Notes: a model not told the origin generated them from the sequence alone. Positions 9,285-18,191 are shown, counted from the stretch's first letter. The stretch: 64,000 nt of DNA from Nocardia terrae (GCF_009760405.1 NZ_WRPP01000005.1:434001-498000); one strand, 5' to 3'. Made by a program: numbers and translations.

Positions 9285-10993
9285 ACGACTACGACTACGA
9301 CGTCATCGTCATCGGCTCAGGGTTCGGCGGCTCGGTGTCGGCCCTGCGGCTCGCCGAGAAGGGGTACCGGGTCGGCGTCCTCGAGCAGGGGGCGCGCTGG
9401 CGGCCGGAGGATTTTCCCCCGAACAGCTGGCACCTGCGCAAGTGGGCATGGCGGCCGAAGCTCGGATGCTATGGCCCGCAACAGCTCACGGTATTGCGGA
9501 ACTCCTTCATCATGTCGGCAGTCGGCGTCGGCGGTGGCTCGCTGATCTACGGGAACACCCTCTACGACCCGCTCGACAGCTTCTACGACGACCCTCAGTG
9601 GGCGTCGATCACCGATTGGCGTGACGAACTCGCTCCGTACTACGACCAGGCCAAACGCATGCTCGGCGTCGCAACCAACCCGCGATTGGTCGTGGGCGAC
9701 CATCTGTTGCACGATGTCGCTTCCGACCTCGGTGTAGAGGCAACGTTCCACCCCACCAACGTCGGCGTCTTCTTCGGCGAGCCCGGCAAGACGGTGCCGG
9801 ACCCCTACTTCGGCGGCGTCGGTCCCGCGCGGAGCGGCTGCGTGTACTGCGCCCAATGCATGACCGGGTGCCCACACAATGCGAAGAACACCACCGAGAC
9901 GAACTACCTCTATCTCGCCGAACAAGCCGGAGTGCACATCCATCCGCTGACCACGGTGGTCGATGTCCAGCCGCTCACATCAGGCGGATATCAGGTGGTG
10001 ACGGTGCGAACAGGACGCTGGATTCGCAAGCAGCGCAGGGTGTTCACCGCCGAGCAGGTCGTCTTCGCCGCCGCGGCACTCGGTACTCAACGGCTGCTGC
10101 ATCAACTGCGGGATACCGGCTCGCTGCCCTCGATTTCCCCGCGGCTCGGCGAACTCACCCGAACCAACTCCGAGGCCATCCTGGTCTCGACCACGCGCGG
10201 ACGAACAGACATGGCCGAGGGCATCGCCATCTCGTCTTCCATCCACCCGGAGCCTCATACCCATATCGAGGCCGTGCGCTACGGCAAGGGCTCCAATGTG
10301 ATGTTCGGTTTGACGACCCCGCTGATCGACGGCAACGACGGGCGAACGACACGATGGCTGCGCTACATCGCGAGCCACCCCATGGTGTACCTGCGATCGC
10401 TCAATATCCGTCGGGCATCGGAACGTTCGGTGATCCTGCTGGTGATGCAGAGCCTCGACAACTCGCTCACCACCTATCGCACACGCGGGCTCTTCGGCGC
10501 CAAGATCACCACCAAGCAGGGCAAGGGCGAACCGAATCCGAACTGGATCCCGGCCGGAAACGACGTCACCCGTAGGCTGGCGGCGAAAATGGACGGCGAC
10601 GCGCTGGGCACCCTCGCCGATGTCGTCAATGTTCCGATGACAGGTCATTTCATCGGCGGCTGCGCGATCGGTGAATCCGCGGAGACCGGTGTCGTCGATC
10701 CTTACCAGCGGTTGCACGACTACCCGGGCCTGCACGTCATCGACGGATCGACCATCTCCGCCAACCTCGGCGTCAATCCGTCACTGACCATCACCGCCCA
10801 GGCCGAGCGCGCGCTGGCGTTCTGGCCGAACAAGGGTGATCCGGACCCGCGGCCTCCACTCGGTCGGCGCTATCTGCGAATCGCACCGGTGGAGCCGAAA
10901 CATCCGGTGGTACCGCACACCGCGATCGGGGCCCTGCGCTTGCCGATCGTCGAGATCCATCACGAAACTCAGAACGAATCCAGGAGCAATTGA
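9281..10993 (+). CDS. GMC-family FAD oxidoreductase with a ferredoxin-like cysteine cluster
   Basis: Flavoprotein of 570 residues related to the mycobacterial ChoD group (putative cholesterol oxidases). It starts with the FAD dinucleotide motif GSGFGGSVSALRLAEKG; the C-terminal active-site region has TGHFIGGC and NLGVNPSLTI. Unusual for a sugar/alcohol GMC enzyme, residues 187-197 read CVYCAQCMTGC, that is CX2CX2CX3C, followed by proline, the spacing of a 4Fe-4S ferredoxin site. It likely oxidises an alcohol in the pathway, passing electrons to an acceptor other than oxygen if a cluster is present. It overlaps the upstream gene by 4 bases. Confidence 0.87.
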   Translation: MNDYDYDVIVIGSGFGGSVSALRLAEKGYRVGVLEQGARWRPEDFPPNSWHLRKWAWRPKLGCYGPQQLTVLRNSFIMSAVGVGGGSLIYGNTLYDPLDSFYDDPQWASITDWRDELAPYYDQAKRMLGVATNPRLVVGDHLLHDVASDLGVEATFHPTNVGVFFGEPGKTVPDPYFGGVGPARSGCVYCAQCMTGCPHNAKNTTETNYLYLAEQAGVHIHPLTTVVDVQPLTSGGYQVVTVRTGRWIRKQRRVFTAEQVVFAAAALGTQRLLHQLRDTGSLPSISPRLGELTRTNSEAILVSTTRGRTDMAEGIAISSSIHPEPHTHIEAVRYGKGSNVMFGLTTPLIDGNDGRTTRWLRYIASHPMVYLRSLNIRRASERSVILLVMQSLDNSLTTYRTRGLFGAKITTKQGKGEPNPNWIPAGNDVTRRLAAKMDGDALGTLADVVNVPMTGHFIGGCAIGESAETGVVDPYQRLHDYPGLHVIDGSTISANLGVNPSLTITAQAERALAFWPNKGDPDPRPPLGRRYLRIAPVEPKHPVVPHTAIGALRLPIVEIHHETQNESRSN

Positions 10994-10996
10994 CCG

Positions 10997-12772
10997 ATGG
11001 CATCCCCGTTCGCCGCTGCTTCCCGCACCATGTGCGAAGCATTTCAGTCCACTCTCACCAGAAATCCGGACGCCATCGCCGTCCGCACCGTGGGCGAAAC
11101 CGAGTCCCTCACTTTCGCGGAATGGGGCGACCGCGTCCGCGCGATCGCGGCCGGACTTGCCGGCCTCGGTGTGCAGCGCGGGGATACCGTCGCACTGTTG
11201 ATGACCAACCGCCCGGAGTTCTATCCGATCGATGTGGCCGTCCAGCATCTCGGCGCGACCGCGTTCTCGATCTACAACACGTCCTCCCCCGAGCAGATCA
11301 CCTACTTGCTCAACGACTCTCACGCCCGCGTGGTCGTCTGCGAGCAGCAATACCTGCAGAACCTGACGGTCGGACGCGTCGGTACGGACCTCGAGTACCT
11401 GGTGTGCATCGATGCAACCCCCGACGGCACCGTCGGTCTCGAGGACATGGTGTCCGATGCCGACCCGACCTTCGACTTCGAAAAGTCTTGGCGCGCAGTA
11501 GAACCGGATGACGTACTGACCCTGATCTACACCTCGGGCACCACCGGAGACCCCAAGGGTGTGCAGGTCACCCACGCCAACATGATCGCGATGGTCGCCG
11601 GTGCCGAACAGCTCTGGCGATCCGACCCCGACGACCGGATCATCTCGTTCCTGCCGTCCGCGCACATCGCAGATCGGCTCTCGGCGCTCTATCACCTGAT
11701 GGTCGTCGGGAATCAGCTGACCACCGTTGCCGATCGCAAGGACTTTGCCCGAGCGCTGGTCGATGTGCGTCCCACGATCTTCGGTGCCGTGCCGCAGATC
11801 TGGCAGAAGCTCAAGGCGGCGATCGAAGCCCAGGTGCGTGACACCGACAGCGCCAACGCCGAGTTGGCTCAATGGGCTCTCGACTGCGGGCGACAGGTCT
11901 CCGACCTGGATCTCGATGGGAAGTCTGTTTCACCGGTGCTCCGCGCGCAGCACTTCGCCGCCGACCACCTTGTCTTGTCCAAGCTCCGTGCCGCCGTCGG
12001 ACTGGACGCGCCCAAACTGGCTATCTCGGCGGCGGCTCCGCTCTCGGAGGAGGTCCTGCGCTTCTTCAACGGCATCGGGATTCCACTCTCGGACGCGTGG
12101 GGTATGTCGGAGCTCTCGGGTGTCGTCACGATGAGCGCCAAAGGCCAGGTCCGTCCGGGCACCGTCGGCAAGCCCCTCGACGGTGTAGAGATCAAGATCG
12201 CCGAGGACGGAGAGATCCTGGTACGCGGCCCGATGGTCATGAAGGGCTACCTCAACAAGCCGGCACACACCGCGGACACCGTGGGCGTCGACGGTTGGGT
12301 GCAGACCGGCGACATCGGTGAGCTCGACGCGGACGGATACCTCAAGATCGTGGACCGTAAGAAGGAACTCATTATCAACGCGGGCGGCAAGAACATGTCC
12401 CCGTCGAACATCGAGAACTGGATCAAGGCCTTCTCCCCCTTGATCGGCCAGGCTGTAGCGATCGGTGACAACCGCAAATACAACGTCGCGCTGATCTCTC
12501 TCGACCCCGAGACGAGCGCGGCGTACGCCGCCAAGTACGACCTCCCGTCGACCCCGGATGCGCTGTCTTCCAACCAGAACGTCGTCGCCGCGATCGAGGC
12601 GGCCATCGATCAGGCCAATGCCAAGCTCTCGAGGGTCGAGCAGATCAAGAAGTTCCGAATCGTTCCCGACTTCTGGGAGCCCGGCAGCGACGTCCTGACC
12701 CCGACCATGAAGCTGCGTCGCAAGCCGATCAACGAGCGCTACGCGGCGTTGATCGAAGAACTCTACGCCTGA
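10997..12772 (+). CDS. Long-chain acyl-CoA synthetase (AMP-forming, FadD15-like)
   Basis: Adenylate-forming ligase of 591 residues that activates a carboxylic acid with ATP and CoA. Motifs are the P-loop YTSGTTGDPKG, the A5-type region DAWGMSELSG, TGDIGELDADGYLKIVDRKKE (A7/A8 hinge) and NAGGKNMSP. The length and C-terminal end match bubblegum/FadD15-type ligases. It is the last gene of the operon, 3 bases after the GMC stop and just before the terminator at 12781. It would prepare the acid made by the P450/ALDH steps for beta-oxidation. Confidence 0.93.
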   Translation: MASPFAAASRTMCEAFQSTLTRNPDAIAVRTVGETESLTFAEWGDRVRAIAAGLAGLGVQRGDTVALLMTNRPEFYPIDVAVQHLGATAFSIYNTSSPEQITYLLNDSHARVVVCEQQYLQNLTVGRVGTDLEYLVCIDATPDGTVGLEDMVSDADPTFDFEKSWRAVEPDDVLTLIYTSGTTGDPKGVQVTHANMIAMVAGAEQLWRSDPDDRIISFLPSAHIADRLSALYHLMVVGNQLTTVADRKDFARALVDVRPTIFGAVPQIWQKLKAAIEAQVRDTDSANAELAQWALDCGRQVSDLDLDGKSVSPVLRAQHFAADHLVLSKLRAAVGLDAPKLAISAAAPLSEEVLRFFNGIGIPLSDAWGMSELSGVVTMSAKGQVRPGTVGKPLDGVEIKIAEDGEILVRGPMVMKGYLNKPAHTADTVGVDGWVQTGDIGELDADGYLKIVDRKKELIINAGGKNMSPSNIENWIKAFSPLIGQAVAIGDNRKYNVALISLDPETSAAYAAKYDLPSTPDALSSNQNVVAAIEAAIDQANAKLSRVEQIKKFRIVPDFWEPGSDVLTPTMKLRRKPINERYAALIEELYA

Positions 12773-12780
12773 AACGAACC

Positions 12781-12825
12781 GCGACTGCCCCCCAACGGTT
12801 AACCCGTTGGGGGGCAGTCGCTTTT
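12781..12825 (+). terminator. Rho-independent terminator
   Basis: Perfect 18-bp stem (12781-12798 and 12804-12821) with a 5-base loop TTAAC followed by TTTT. It ends the operon 5004-12772 and also separates it from the convergent tetR. Confidence 0.93.
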
Positions 12826-12831
12826 ATCGCG

Positions 12832-13443
12832 TTAAGCCGCGCCTCGAAGGAAACTGCGCACAGCTTCGGCGAACAGCCGCTCCGAGGTGTCCCACGGGTT
12901 GGCGCCGACGGCGGCTGCGAGCGCCGGCTCGGTGGCGGGATTGAGGTTGGGGAAGATACGCTTGCGGGCGGTAGGGTCCTTCATCGCCTGCACGAGACCC
13001 GCACCGAGGGTGAGATGTTCGATGCCGTCGAGAATGAGGACGTGCTTCTCCACGGGAACACCGGCCTCGACGAGAAAGGCAGCCGCGGCTTCGTAGCGTC
13101 CGTTGAAGACTTCGCGGGGAACGTGCTCCAGCAGGATCGGGGCCGCGTTCGGGTGGCGGAGAACCGCACGACGGAAACTGACGGCCTGGACCACGAACCA
13201 CTCGATCCAGTCGTTGGCGTCCCGCTTACGCGGCATCACGGTCTCGGCGACGATCGCCCGAGATACCTCGGCCATAATGTCGGCGCGGTCATCGAAGTGG
13301 TAGTACAGAGACGGCGCCTTGACGCCGAGCACCCGCGCGAGGCGAGGCATACTGCACGCCGCCAGCCCTTCGGAATCGATGATCTCGATGGCAGCCTTGA
13401 TGACGAGGCTCCGGTCGAGGAGCGGGCGTGCGGGACGTGGCAT
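12832..13443 (-). CDS. TetR/AcrR-family regulator
   Basis: 203-residue regulator. The helix-turn-helix reads RLARVLGVKAPSLYYHF, about residues 35-52; the rest is a ligand-binding domain of TetR_C type. It starts at ATG 13443 with MPRPARPLLD and is convergent with the ligase gene, separated by the terminator. Nothing is divergent next to it, so its targets are not obvious; it may control the orphan oxidase operon at 13598-15317 or a distant gene. Confidence 0.88.
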   Translation of the reverse strand: MPRPARPLLDRSLVIKAAIEIIDSEGLAACSMPRLARVLGVKAPSLYYHFDDRADIMAEVSRAIVAETVMPRKRDANDWIEWFVVQAVSFRRAVLRHPNAAPILLEHVPREVFNGRYEAAAAFLVEAGVPVEKHVLILDGIEHLTLGAGLVQAMKDPTARKRIFPNLNPATEPALAAAVGANPWDTSERLFAEAVRSFLRGAA

Positions 13444-13491
13444 GGTCTCGATTATTACCTAACGGCCTATGGTTGAAGTGCCCCGGACAGA

Positions 13492-13544
13492 ACGTAACCC
13501 CGGGAGCCGGTAGAGGTGGCGGGACCCGGCGCCCGGGGTTACGT
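13492..13544. repeat. Long inverted repeat in the tetR/oxidase-operon gap
   Basis: Arms ACGTAACCCCGGG(A/C)GCCGG at 13492-13510 and 13526-13544 are complementary over 19 bases with one mismatch, around a 15-base loop. There is no T-run. It lies downstream of the minus-strand oxidase operon and upstream of tetR, so it could be a factor-dependent terminator or an operator. Confidence 0.65.
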
Positions 13545-13597
13545 AACCTTGCCGCGGAGGGTAGTTGGGTTCCACGACAAGGGGATTCGAGGAGTCG

Positions 13598-13867
13598 TCA
13601 GCTCGCCAGGTAGATCCCCACGACGGCTGCGCAGGCCACGCCCGACCAGCCCAGGAAGATCCATCGCAATAACGCGGGCGCGTGTCGTAACTCCATGAAG
13701 TACAGGCCGATCAATGTCACCTTGGCGAAGGCCACGACGAGGATGACGGTCGACGCGGTAACAGGGCTTCCCGATCCGTGGTCGACACCCAGGTACCACG
13801 AGATCCCGGTCGCCACCACGAGCACCAGCCACACCGGTATCAGAGCGCTGCGGACCAGCTTTGTCAT
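13598..13867 (-). CDS. Prokaryotic cytochrome c oxidase subunit IV-like small membrane protein
   Basis: 89-residue protein with three predicted membrane helices (about 7-25, 38-58, 66-87) and the loop YFMELRHAPALLR, characteristic of the prokaryotic COX4 family found beside heme-copper oxidases and NO reductases. It lies 4 bases after the subunit III-like gene. No catalytic subunit I is encoded nearby, so its partner complex is unknown. Confidence 0.75.
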   Translation of the reverse strand: MTKLVRSALIPVWLVLVVATGISWYLGVDHGSGSPVTASTVILVVAFAKVTLIGLYFMELRHAPALLRWIFLGWSGVACAAVVGIYLAS

Positions 13868-13871
13868 CGAC

Positions 13872-14519
13872 TCACCTCACCAAATAGAGCAGCGCGAAGA
13901 GGATCATCCAGAGCAGGTCGACCGCGTGCCAGAACGAGGCACCGCTCTCTATCGCCGTCGTCGGTGCGGGATTTCGCTTCGCAGCGCGATACATGTACGC
14001 CAGCACACACATTCCCGCGATCAAATGCGTGAGGTGAATACCGGTGAGCATGAAGTAATAGCTGTAGAAGATGTTCGTGGTCGGTGTGATACCAGCCCGC
14101 ACCAGACTGCTGTACTCGAAATACTTGTTGAGGACGAATCCCGCACCGCAAACGAAGGCACCGGCGAACATCCACTCGCCGTATTTCGGGATATTCCTGC
14201 GGACCGCTTGGACACCCAGTGCGACCAGCAGAGAACTGATCAGCAGTAGCACCGCGTTGATCGCACCGAAGTCGATATGCAGGTGGTTGGCCGAGCTGGT
14301 GAATGCCTCGACCTGCTTCCTCCGGTCGGCCATGAAGCTCACCGCGAGTGCGATGTAGAGCGACATGTCACCGAAGATGAAGATCCAGATGCCGGCTTCG
14401 CCGGGGATATGGGGAACCGTCGGGCGGGACCGGGCGGCCCCGGCCGCGTCACTCGCCGAAGCGGGTGACGCAGCCGACGCCTGATCCAGCGCAGTGACGG
14501 AATCGCTGGGCATCGTCAT
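13872..14519 (-). CDS. Cytochrome c oxidase subunit III / NorE-like membrane protein
   Basis: 215-residue, five-helix membrane protein of the heme-copper oxidase subunit III family. The PGEAGIWIFIFGDM segment, the conserved ligand-like HLTHLIAGM and the C-terminal ASFWHAVDLLWMILFALLYL are typical of the short NorE branch. The N-terminal 35 residues are Ala/Ser-rich and cytoplasmic. The start may be ATG 14519 or 14513. It is co-transcribed with the neighbouring membrane protein and COX4-like genes. Subunit III-type proteins stabilise oxidases; here the catalytic subunits are absent. Confidence 0.85.
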   Translation of the reverse strand: MTMPSDSVTALDQASAASPASASDAAGAARSRPTVPHIPGEAGIWIFIFGDMSLYIALAVSFMADRRKQVEAFTSSANHLHIDFGAINAVLLLISSLLVALGVQAVRRNIPKYGEWMFAGAFVCGAGFVLNKYFEYSSLVRAGITPTTNIFYSYYFMLTGIHLTHLIAGMCVLAYMYRAAKRNPAPTTAIESGASFWHAVDLLWMILFALLYLVR

Positions 14520-14522
14520 GAC

Positions 14523-15317
14523 CTAGTGCAGCGCGTGAGCGGGCTTGCCGTCGTTCGGCAAGGCGACCGGAACCGTGCCCGGCCCCGCGGGATACAGGGA
14601 CTGATCGGCACCGGGAGTGACACCGTCTTCCCGCCGCACGCCCTGGATGATCAAGGCGCTCATGACGCAGATCCACACGAAGAACACGAAGGCGGGCCAA
14701 TACAGGGCCAGCGGGCCGTTCCAGGCGATCGGGCCGGTGTGGAAGAAGATCATGAACTGGCCCGTCATGACCAGACCGGCGAACCAGAAGTTCACCCAGG
14801 CCGACCACCGCGGGAACACGGGACGCGCGCTCTTGTCGGACAGGATGGCCAGACCGATCGCGATGGCCCACAGGCTCAGCGGGAACACTTCGAACTCGAG
14901 CAGGATGAACTGGAAGTCGTTCAGCGTGCGCAGCAACTCCGGCGCCATGTCCTCGGGACGGAAGGCACAGAAGGCCATCCAGAAGAAGTACAGGACGGAG
15001 TTGAACACCGCGACGCCGACCGCACCCAGCTGGGTGTAGGTCAGAATCGGCGGGCGGCCGTTCTCGATTCGGCGCGTCATCGCCGCGATAGCGGAGCCCC
15101 ACGGGTAGTAGAAGGCGCTCGCGAGCATGCCGATCCACGCTCCAGCACGGATCTGGATCAGATGATTGACGTAGAAGTCATGAACCTCCTGCGGAGTCGA
15201 CATGGGACTCAGCTTCGGAGGGATCGTCCACGCCAGCGGCGGAATACAGGCGAGCAGAAAGCCGAAGGTGAAGATCCACCCGGTCCATCCCACCCACACG
15301 TGTGCTTTCTTCAGCAT
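14523..15317 (-). CDS. Polytopic membrane protein, paralogue of 54744-55511
   Basis: 264 residues, about six hydrophobic helices, function unknown. The motif FPRW followed by TGPIAWNGPL, a YWP and a VWI is repeated in the protein encoded at 54744-55511 (FPRW, TGPFAWNGLL, YWSP, VWI), so the two belong to one family. It is the first gene of the operon leading into the oxidase-like subunits, with a 17-bp palindromic operator 54 bases upstream. A role as partner of the NorE/COX4-like proteins or in lipid handling is speculation. Confidence 0.8.
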   Translation of the reverse strand: MLKKAHVWVGWTGWIFTFGFLLACIPPLAWTIPPKLSPMSTPQEVHDFYVNHLIQIRAGAWIGMLASAFYYPWGSAIAAMTRRIENGRPPILTYTQLGAVGVAVFNSVLYFFWMAFCAFRPEDMAPELLRTLNDFQFILLEFEVFPLSLWAIAIGLAILSDKSARPVFPRWSAWVNFWFAGLVMTGQFMIFFHTGPIAWNGPLALYWPAFVFFVWICVMSALIIQGVRREDGVTPGADQSLYPAGPGTVPVALPNDGKPAHALH

Positions 15318-15370
15318 TTCGTTTCTTCCAATCTAGCCGAGACCCAAGGGCCTCATTACGGTGTCGTTAA

Positions 15371-15387
15371 ATCTAAAGCCTTTAGAT
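15371..15387. promoter_or_regulatory. 17-bp palindromic operator shared with the mce promoter
   Basis: ATCTAAA-GCC-TTTAGAT is a perfect 7-3-7 palindrome upstream of the gene starting at 15317. It matches ATCTATAACCATTAGAT at 24072-24088 at 14 of 17 positions, and a weaker copy at 24050. Confidence 0.7.
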
Positions 15388-15484
15388 ACGTATGGCAAGG
15401 CTCACAGCGATAACAGCTCGAGATCTGCCCGACGGCGGACCGCGGCCCCGAGCCTCGCGGCGCCGGCCCGCCGTCACGGTCCGG

Positions 15485-16156
15485 TCAGCGAGGTCCAGCC
15501 TTGCCTCCGAGGGCCGAGTCGATCCCGCCGATGTCGGTGATCGACCAGTTGTTGTGGGAGTCGATGGTCAACTGGTAGGTCGCGGTCGACTGGATCCCGT
15601 CCGGAGCTTGACTGTTCTTCGTCATGACGCTCACGAAGCAGTCGACGGAGTAGGCGCCGTTCGACTCCGAATGCACCTTCGCCGCAATCGGTTTGGCGGT
15701 GGCCACCCATTGCAGAGGTGTGATGATCTGTTCCATCGATGCCGCGGCCTGGTTGAGCCGGTTGGACAGTTCGGGTGTGGTGCCCTTGGTCAGCCGTCCC
15801 TTCCACGCGGCGAGGTCGTGGAAGTCCATATTGGCTGCGGCGGTGGCGTAGTCCAGTGCGACCTGTTCGGCGTGGGCCTGGTCGGTCGAAGCGCGGTGGA
15901 TCCGGTCGAGCTCACCGGACTTCGAATGCCACTGCCAGCCGAGGCCGCCCGCGGCGACGACGACCGCTACGGCGAGGCCGCCGGTCACCAGAGTCTTGAG
16001 CGAGACACTCGAGTTGCCGGCGCTGCGGCCCTTGCGGACCACCGAGCCCACCACCGATTGCCGAGTGTGTCCGATGTTCCGATCCTCGACGGCCAGTTCG
16101 ACGTTGTCGGCGTCGGTGTCGGGCGGGTTCTCCAGGATCGCTGAGTTCTTGGTCAT
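15485..16156 (-). CDS. Mce-associated membrane protein (Mas)
   Basis: 223-residue protein with a polar N-terminus, one membrane helix (about 52-73) and an external domain, the organisation of Mas proteins that follow mce operons. These proteins are thought to stabilise the Mce transporter. I start at ATG 16156, which has GGAAAGG upstream, rather than GTG/ATG 36 bases earlier. It lies 71 bases after mceF, same strand, and is probably the last gene of the operon. Confidence 0.82.
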   Translation of the reverse strand: MTKNSAILENPPDTDADNVELAVEDRNIGHTRQSVVGSVVRKGRSAGNSSVSLKTLVTGGLAVAVVVAAGGLGWQWHSKSGELDRIHRASTDQAHAEQVALDYATAAANMDFHDLAAWKGRLTKGTTPELSNRLNQAAASMEQIITPLQWVATAKPIAAKVHSESNGAYSVDCFVSVMTKNSQAPDGIQSTATYQLTIDSHNNWSITDIGGIDSALGGKAGPR

Positions 16157-16227
16157 TTTTTGTTGCCTTTCCTGAGTCTGCTTGTCCCCCACGTGATGTC
16201 CGAGTCGTGGTTCAGTCCCGTCGATCG

Positions 16228-17187
16228 CTACCTCCCCGGTGTGTGGACGTGAATGGTGAGCGCATCGCCGGTTTCCGTTGCCGCGAGCGCGTTGTCGAGG
16301 AATCGGCCGACGTCGACGGTCTGCAGTGCGGCCGCCCCGGCCCGGACACCGGGCAGCAGATCCACCCCGAGCACCTGGAGATCGCCGGAGCTCTTGTCCA
16401 GGAATTGCTGCAGTTGGCCGATCAGTGGACCGGCGCCGTACTTGATTCCGTCCCTCAGGGGACCGAACTCGGTGGCGAAGTGGATCGAGTCGAGGATCCC
16501 GGAGAACTGGCCGCCGAAGTCCGCCACGATGGGGGTCGTCGCCGCGAGATCACCCGGCACCGAGGACGATTGCAGCAACAACGGCTGTATCGCACGCAAC
16601 AGCGTCGTCAGGTTGTCCGATTGGCTGGTGAGAGCGGATGCGAGCAGCTCACCGGCGTGGTTCAGATCGCCGACCACGCGCGTGTCATCGGGCAGTGCGA
16701 TGTCCATCGTGTGGAAGATGTCCTGAATCCGTTGCGGATCCACCTGTTCCAGAAGTCTGGTCAACCGCGCGGAGAGTTCCTTGAAGGTCGTCGGGACCAC
16801 GACCTTCTCGGAGGGGACGCTGGCCTCGTCGGCCAGGAATGGCCCAGAGGTCGTGGCCGGCGCTATCGCGAGATAGGCTTCCCCCAGTGCGGACAGATTG
16901 TCCACCCGGAAGCGGCTGTCGACCGGAATCCTGTAGTCGCTGTTGTAGTTCCAGTTCACTTCGATGTGATCCGCGGCTGCGGTGATCCCGGTGACGTGAC
17001 CGACCGCCACGCCGCGGATGAGCACTCGCGAGCCGACGACGAGGCCATTGGTGTCGGTCACCGACATGCTCGCCGTCCGCACGTGCTCGAAGGCCGTCAT
17101 GTGCAGACCCAGCCGGTCCATGTAGAGGAAGGAGGCGGCCGCGATGACGGCCATCCCGACAACGGATGCGGTTGTCCTGGCGATCAT
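16228..17187 (-). CDS. mceF: MCE-family protein MceF
   Basis: 319-residue cell-envelope protein with an N-terminal membrane anchor (residues 5-20) and an MlaD/MCE domain beginning VRTASMSVTDTNGLVVGSRV and continuing to about residue 110. A helical, tunnel-forming region follows. Six such proteins (MceA-F) assemble a shuttle that carries lipids or sterols across the periplasm to the YrbE permeases. The ATG at 17187 overlaps the mceE stop by ATGA. The sixth position in the operon gives the F assignment; the substrate cannot be told. Confidence 0.92.
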   Translation of the reverse strand: MIARTTASVVGMAVIAAASFLYMDRLGLHMTAFEHVRTASMSVTDTNGLVVGSRVLIRGVAVGHVTGITAAADHIEVNWNYNSDYRIPVDSRFRVDNLSALGEAYLAIAPATTSGPFLADEASVPSEKVVVPTTFKELSARLTRLLEQVDPQRIQDIFHTMDIALPDDTRVVGDLNHAGELLASALTSQSDNLTTLLRAIQPLLLQSSSVPGDLAATTPIVADFGGQFSGILDSIHFATEFGPLRDGIKYGAGPLIGQLQQFLDKSSGDLQVLGVDLLPGVRAGAAALQTVDVGRFLDNALAATETGDALTIHVHTPGR

Positions 17188-18191
17188 TTCACTGCTCCCA
17201 GCATGCGTAGCACGTTGCTGACATCGGCGATCAGCTGATCGCCCTGTGGCGACTCGACCGAGGTGATGTTCACCGAAGGATTGGCCGCGAATGGCAGGAT
17301 CGTTTGCCGCAGGAATCCCGACAGCTTCTCCGCGTCGGTCGGCGCCTCGTCCCAGAGCTGACGGATCATCCCGCCCGAGTCCGCGAGCGAGTCGAACATC
17401 GGAACCATCCAGAGTCCCCCCTCGTACACGCTGCCGACCGACGGCAGGATCTGCCCGATGTAGGACACGATGTCCACCGCCACGCGGCGCCAATAGTGCG
17501 CGGTCGGCTGGGAGAACAGTGTCGCCAGCGTCGAGGAGTTGTCGTTCACCGAGGTCGCGGTGGCATCGAATCCGTTGAGCGCACGGTCGATTTCGCCGGT
17601 GTTCTGGGCCAGGTCGTGCAGATCGACAGAGACCACCGAAGCCAGATGCTGGACATCGGGCACCGCGGGCATGACGCGGTTGATCCGGGTCATCGCGTCT
17701 TCGACCTTCTGAATGCTGCCGCCGTTGACGAAGTAGGCCAGCACGGCCATCGTGTCCTCGAGCTGCGGCGGCGACGATGTGCGAGCCACCGGCACCACAC
17801 CGTCGGCCGTCAGGTACCCCTTCGACGCATCGGTCGCATCGTGGTCGAGTGCGATGTAGGTGTCGCCGAGCAGGGTGTTCTGCCGGATGACGGCTCGGAC
17901 CTCGGCCGGGACGTGCGTCCCCGACTTCATCTTGGCGGTCACGACCACGGCCTGATCGGTGACCTTGACGCTGCCGACCTCGCCGAAGCGCAGCCCGTCC
18001 ATCATGATGTCGGCGCCGGTCGGCAGGTTCATGACGCTGGCGAATTGCAGGGTGACGTCATAGCCGTCGCCGATCCCACCGGTCACCGAAGGCAGATCGT
18101 TCGGGCCGAGGGAGCATGATGTCGTGCCGAATACGGTGCAGCACAGGGCAACCGCGCCCACGCTCGTTTTGATTCCTGTCGAGAACTTCAT
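17184..18191 (-). CDS. mceE: MCE-family lipoprotein MceE
   Basis: 335 residues. The signal peptide ends FGTTSC, a lipobox-like site with an unusual threonine at -3, in line with the lipoprotein nature of MceE (LprK/LprN group). The MCE domain starts near YDVTLQFASVMNLPTGADI and contains LGDTYIAL. It sits directly after mceD and overlaps mceF by 4 bases. It probably anchors the shuttle complex outside the membrane. Confidence 0.92.
   Translation of the reverse strand: MKFSTGIKTSVGAVALCCTVFGTTSCSLGPNDLPSVTGGIGDGYDVTLQFASVMNLPTGADIMMDGLRFGEVGSVKVTDQAVVVTAKMKSGTHVPAEVRAVIRQNTLLGDTYIALDHDATDASKGYLTADGVVPVARTSSPPQLEDTMAVLAYFVNGGSIQKVEDAMTRINRVMPAVPDVQHLASVVSVDLHDLAQNTGEIDRALNGFDATATSVNDNSSTLATLFSQPTAHYWRRVAVDIVSYIGQILPSVGSVYEGGLWMVPMFDSLADSGGMIRQLWDEAPTDAEKLSGFLRQTILPFAANPSVNITSVESPQGDQLIADVSNVLRMLGAVK

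Noticed and set aside
10781..11872. 363-codon minus-strand frame across the GMC and ligase genes
   Set aside because: Spans the junction of two well-supported genes and shows no recognisable domain.
16228..17493. 421-codon form of mceF starting at 17493
   Set aside because: The extra 102 codons overlap mceE and lack a membrane anchor; the ATG at 17187 gives the proper Mce N-terminus and a 4-base overlap.
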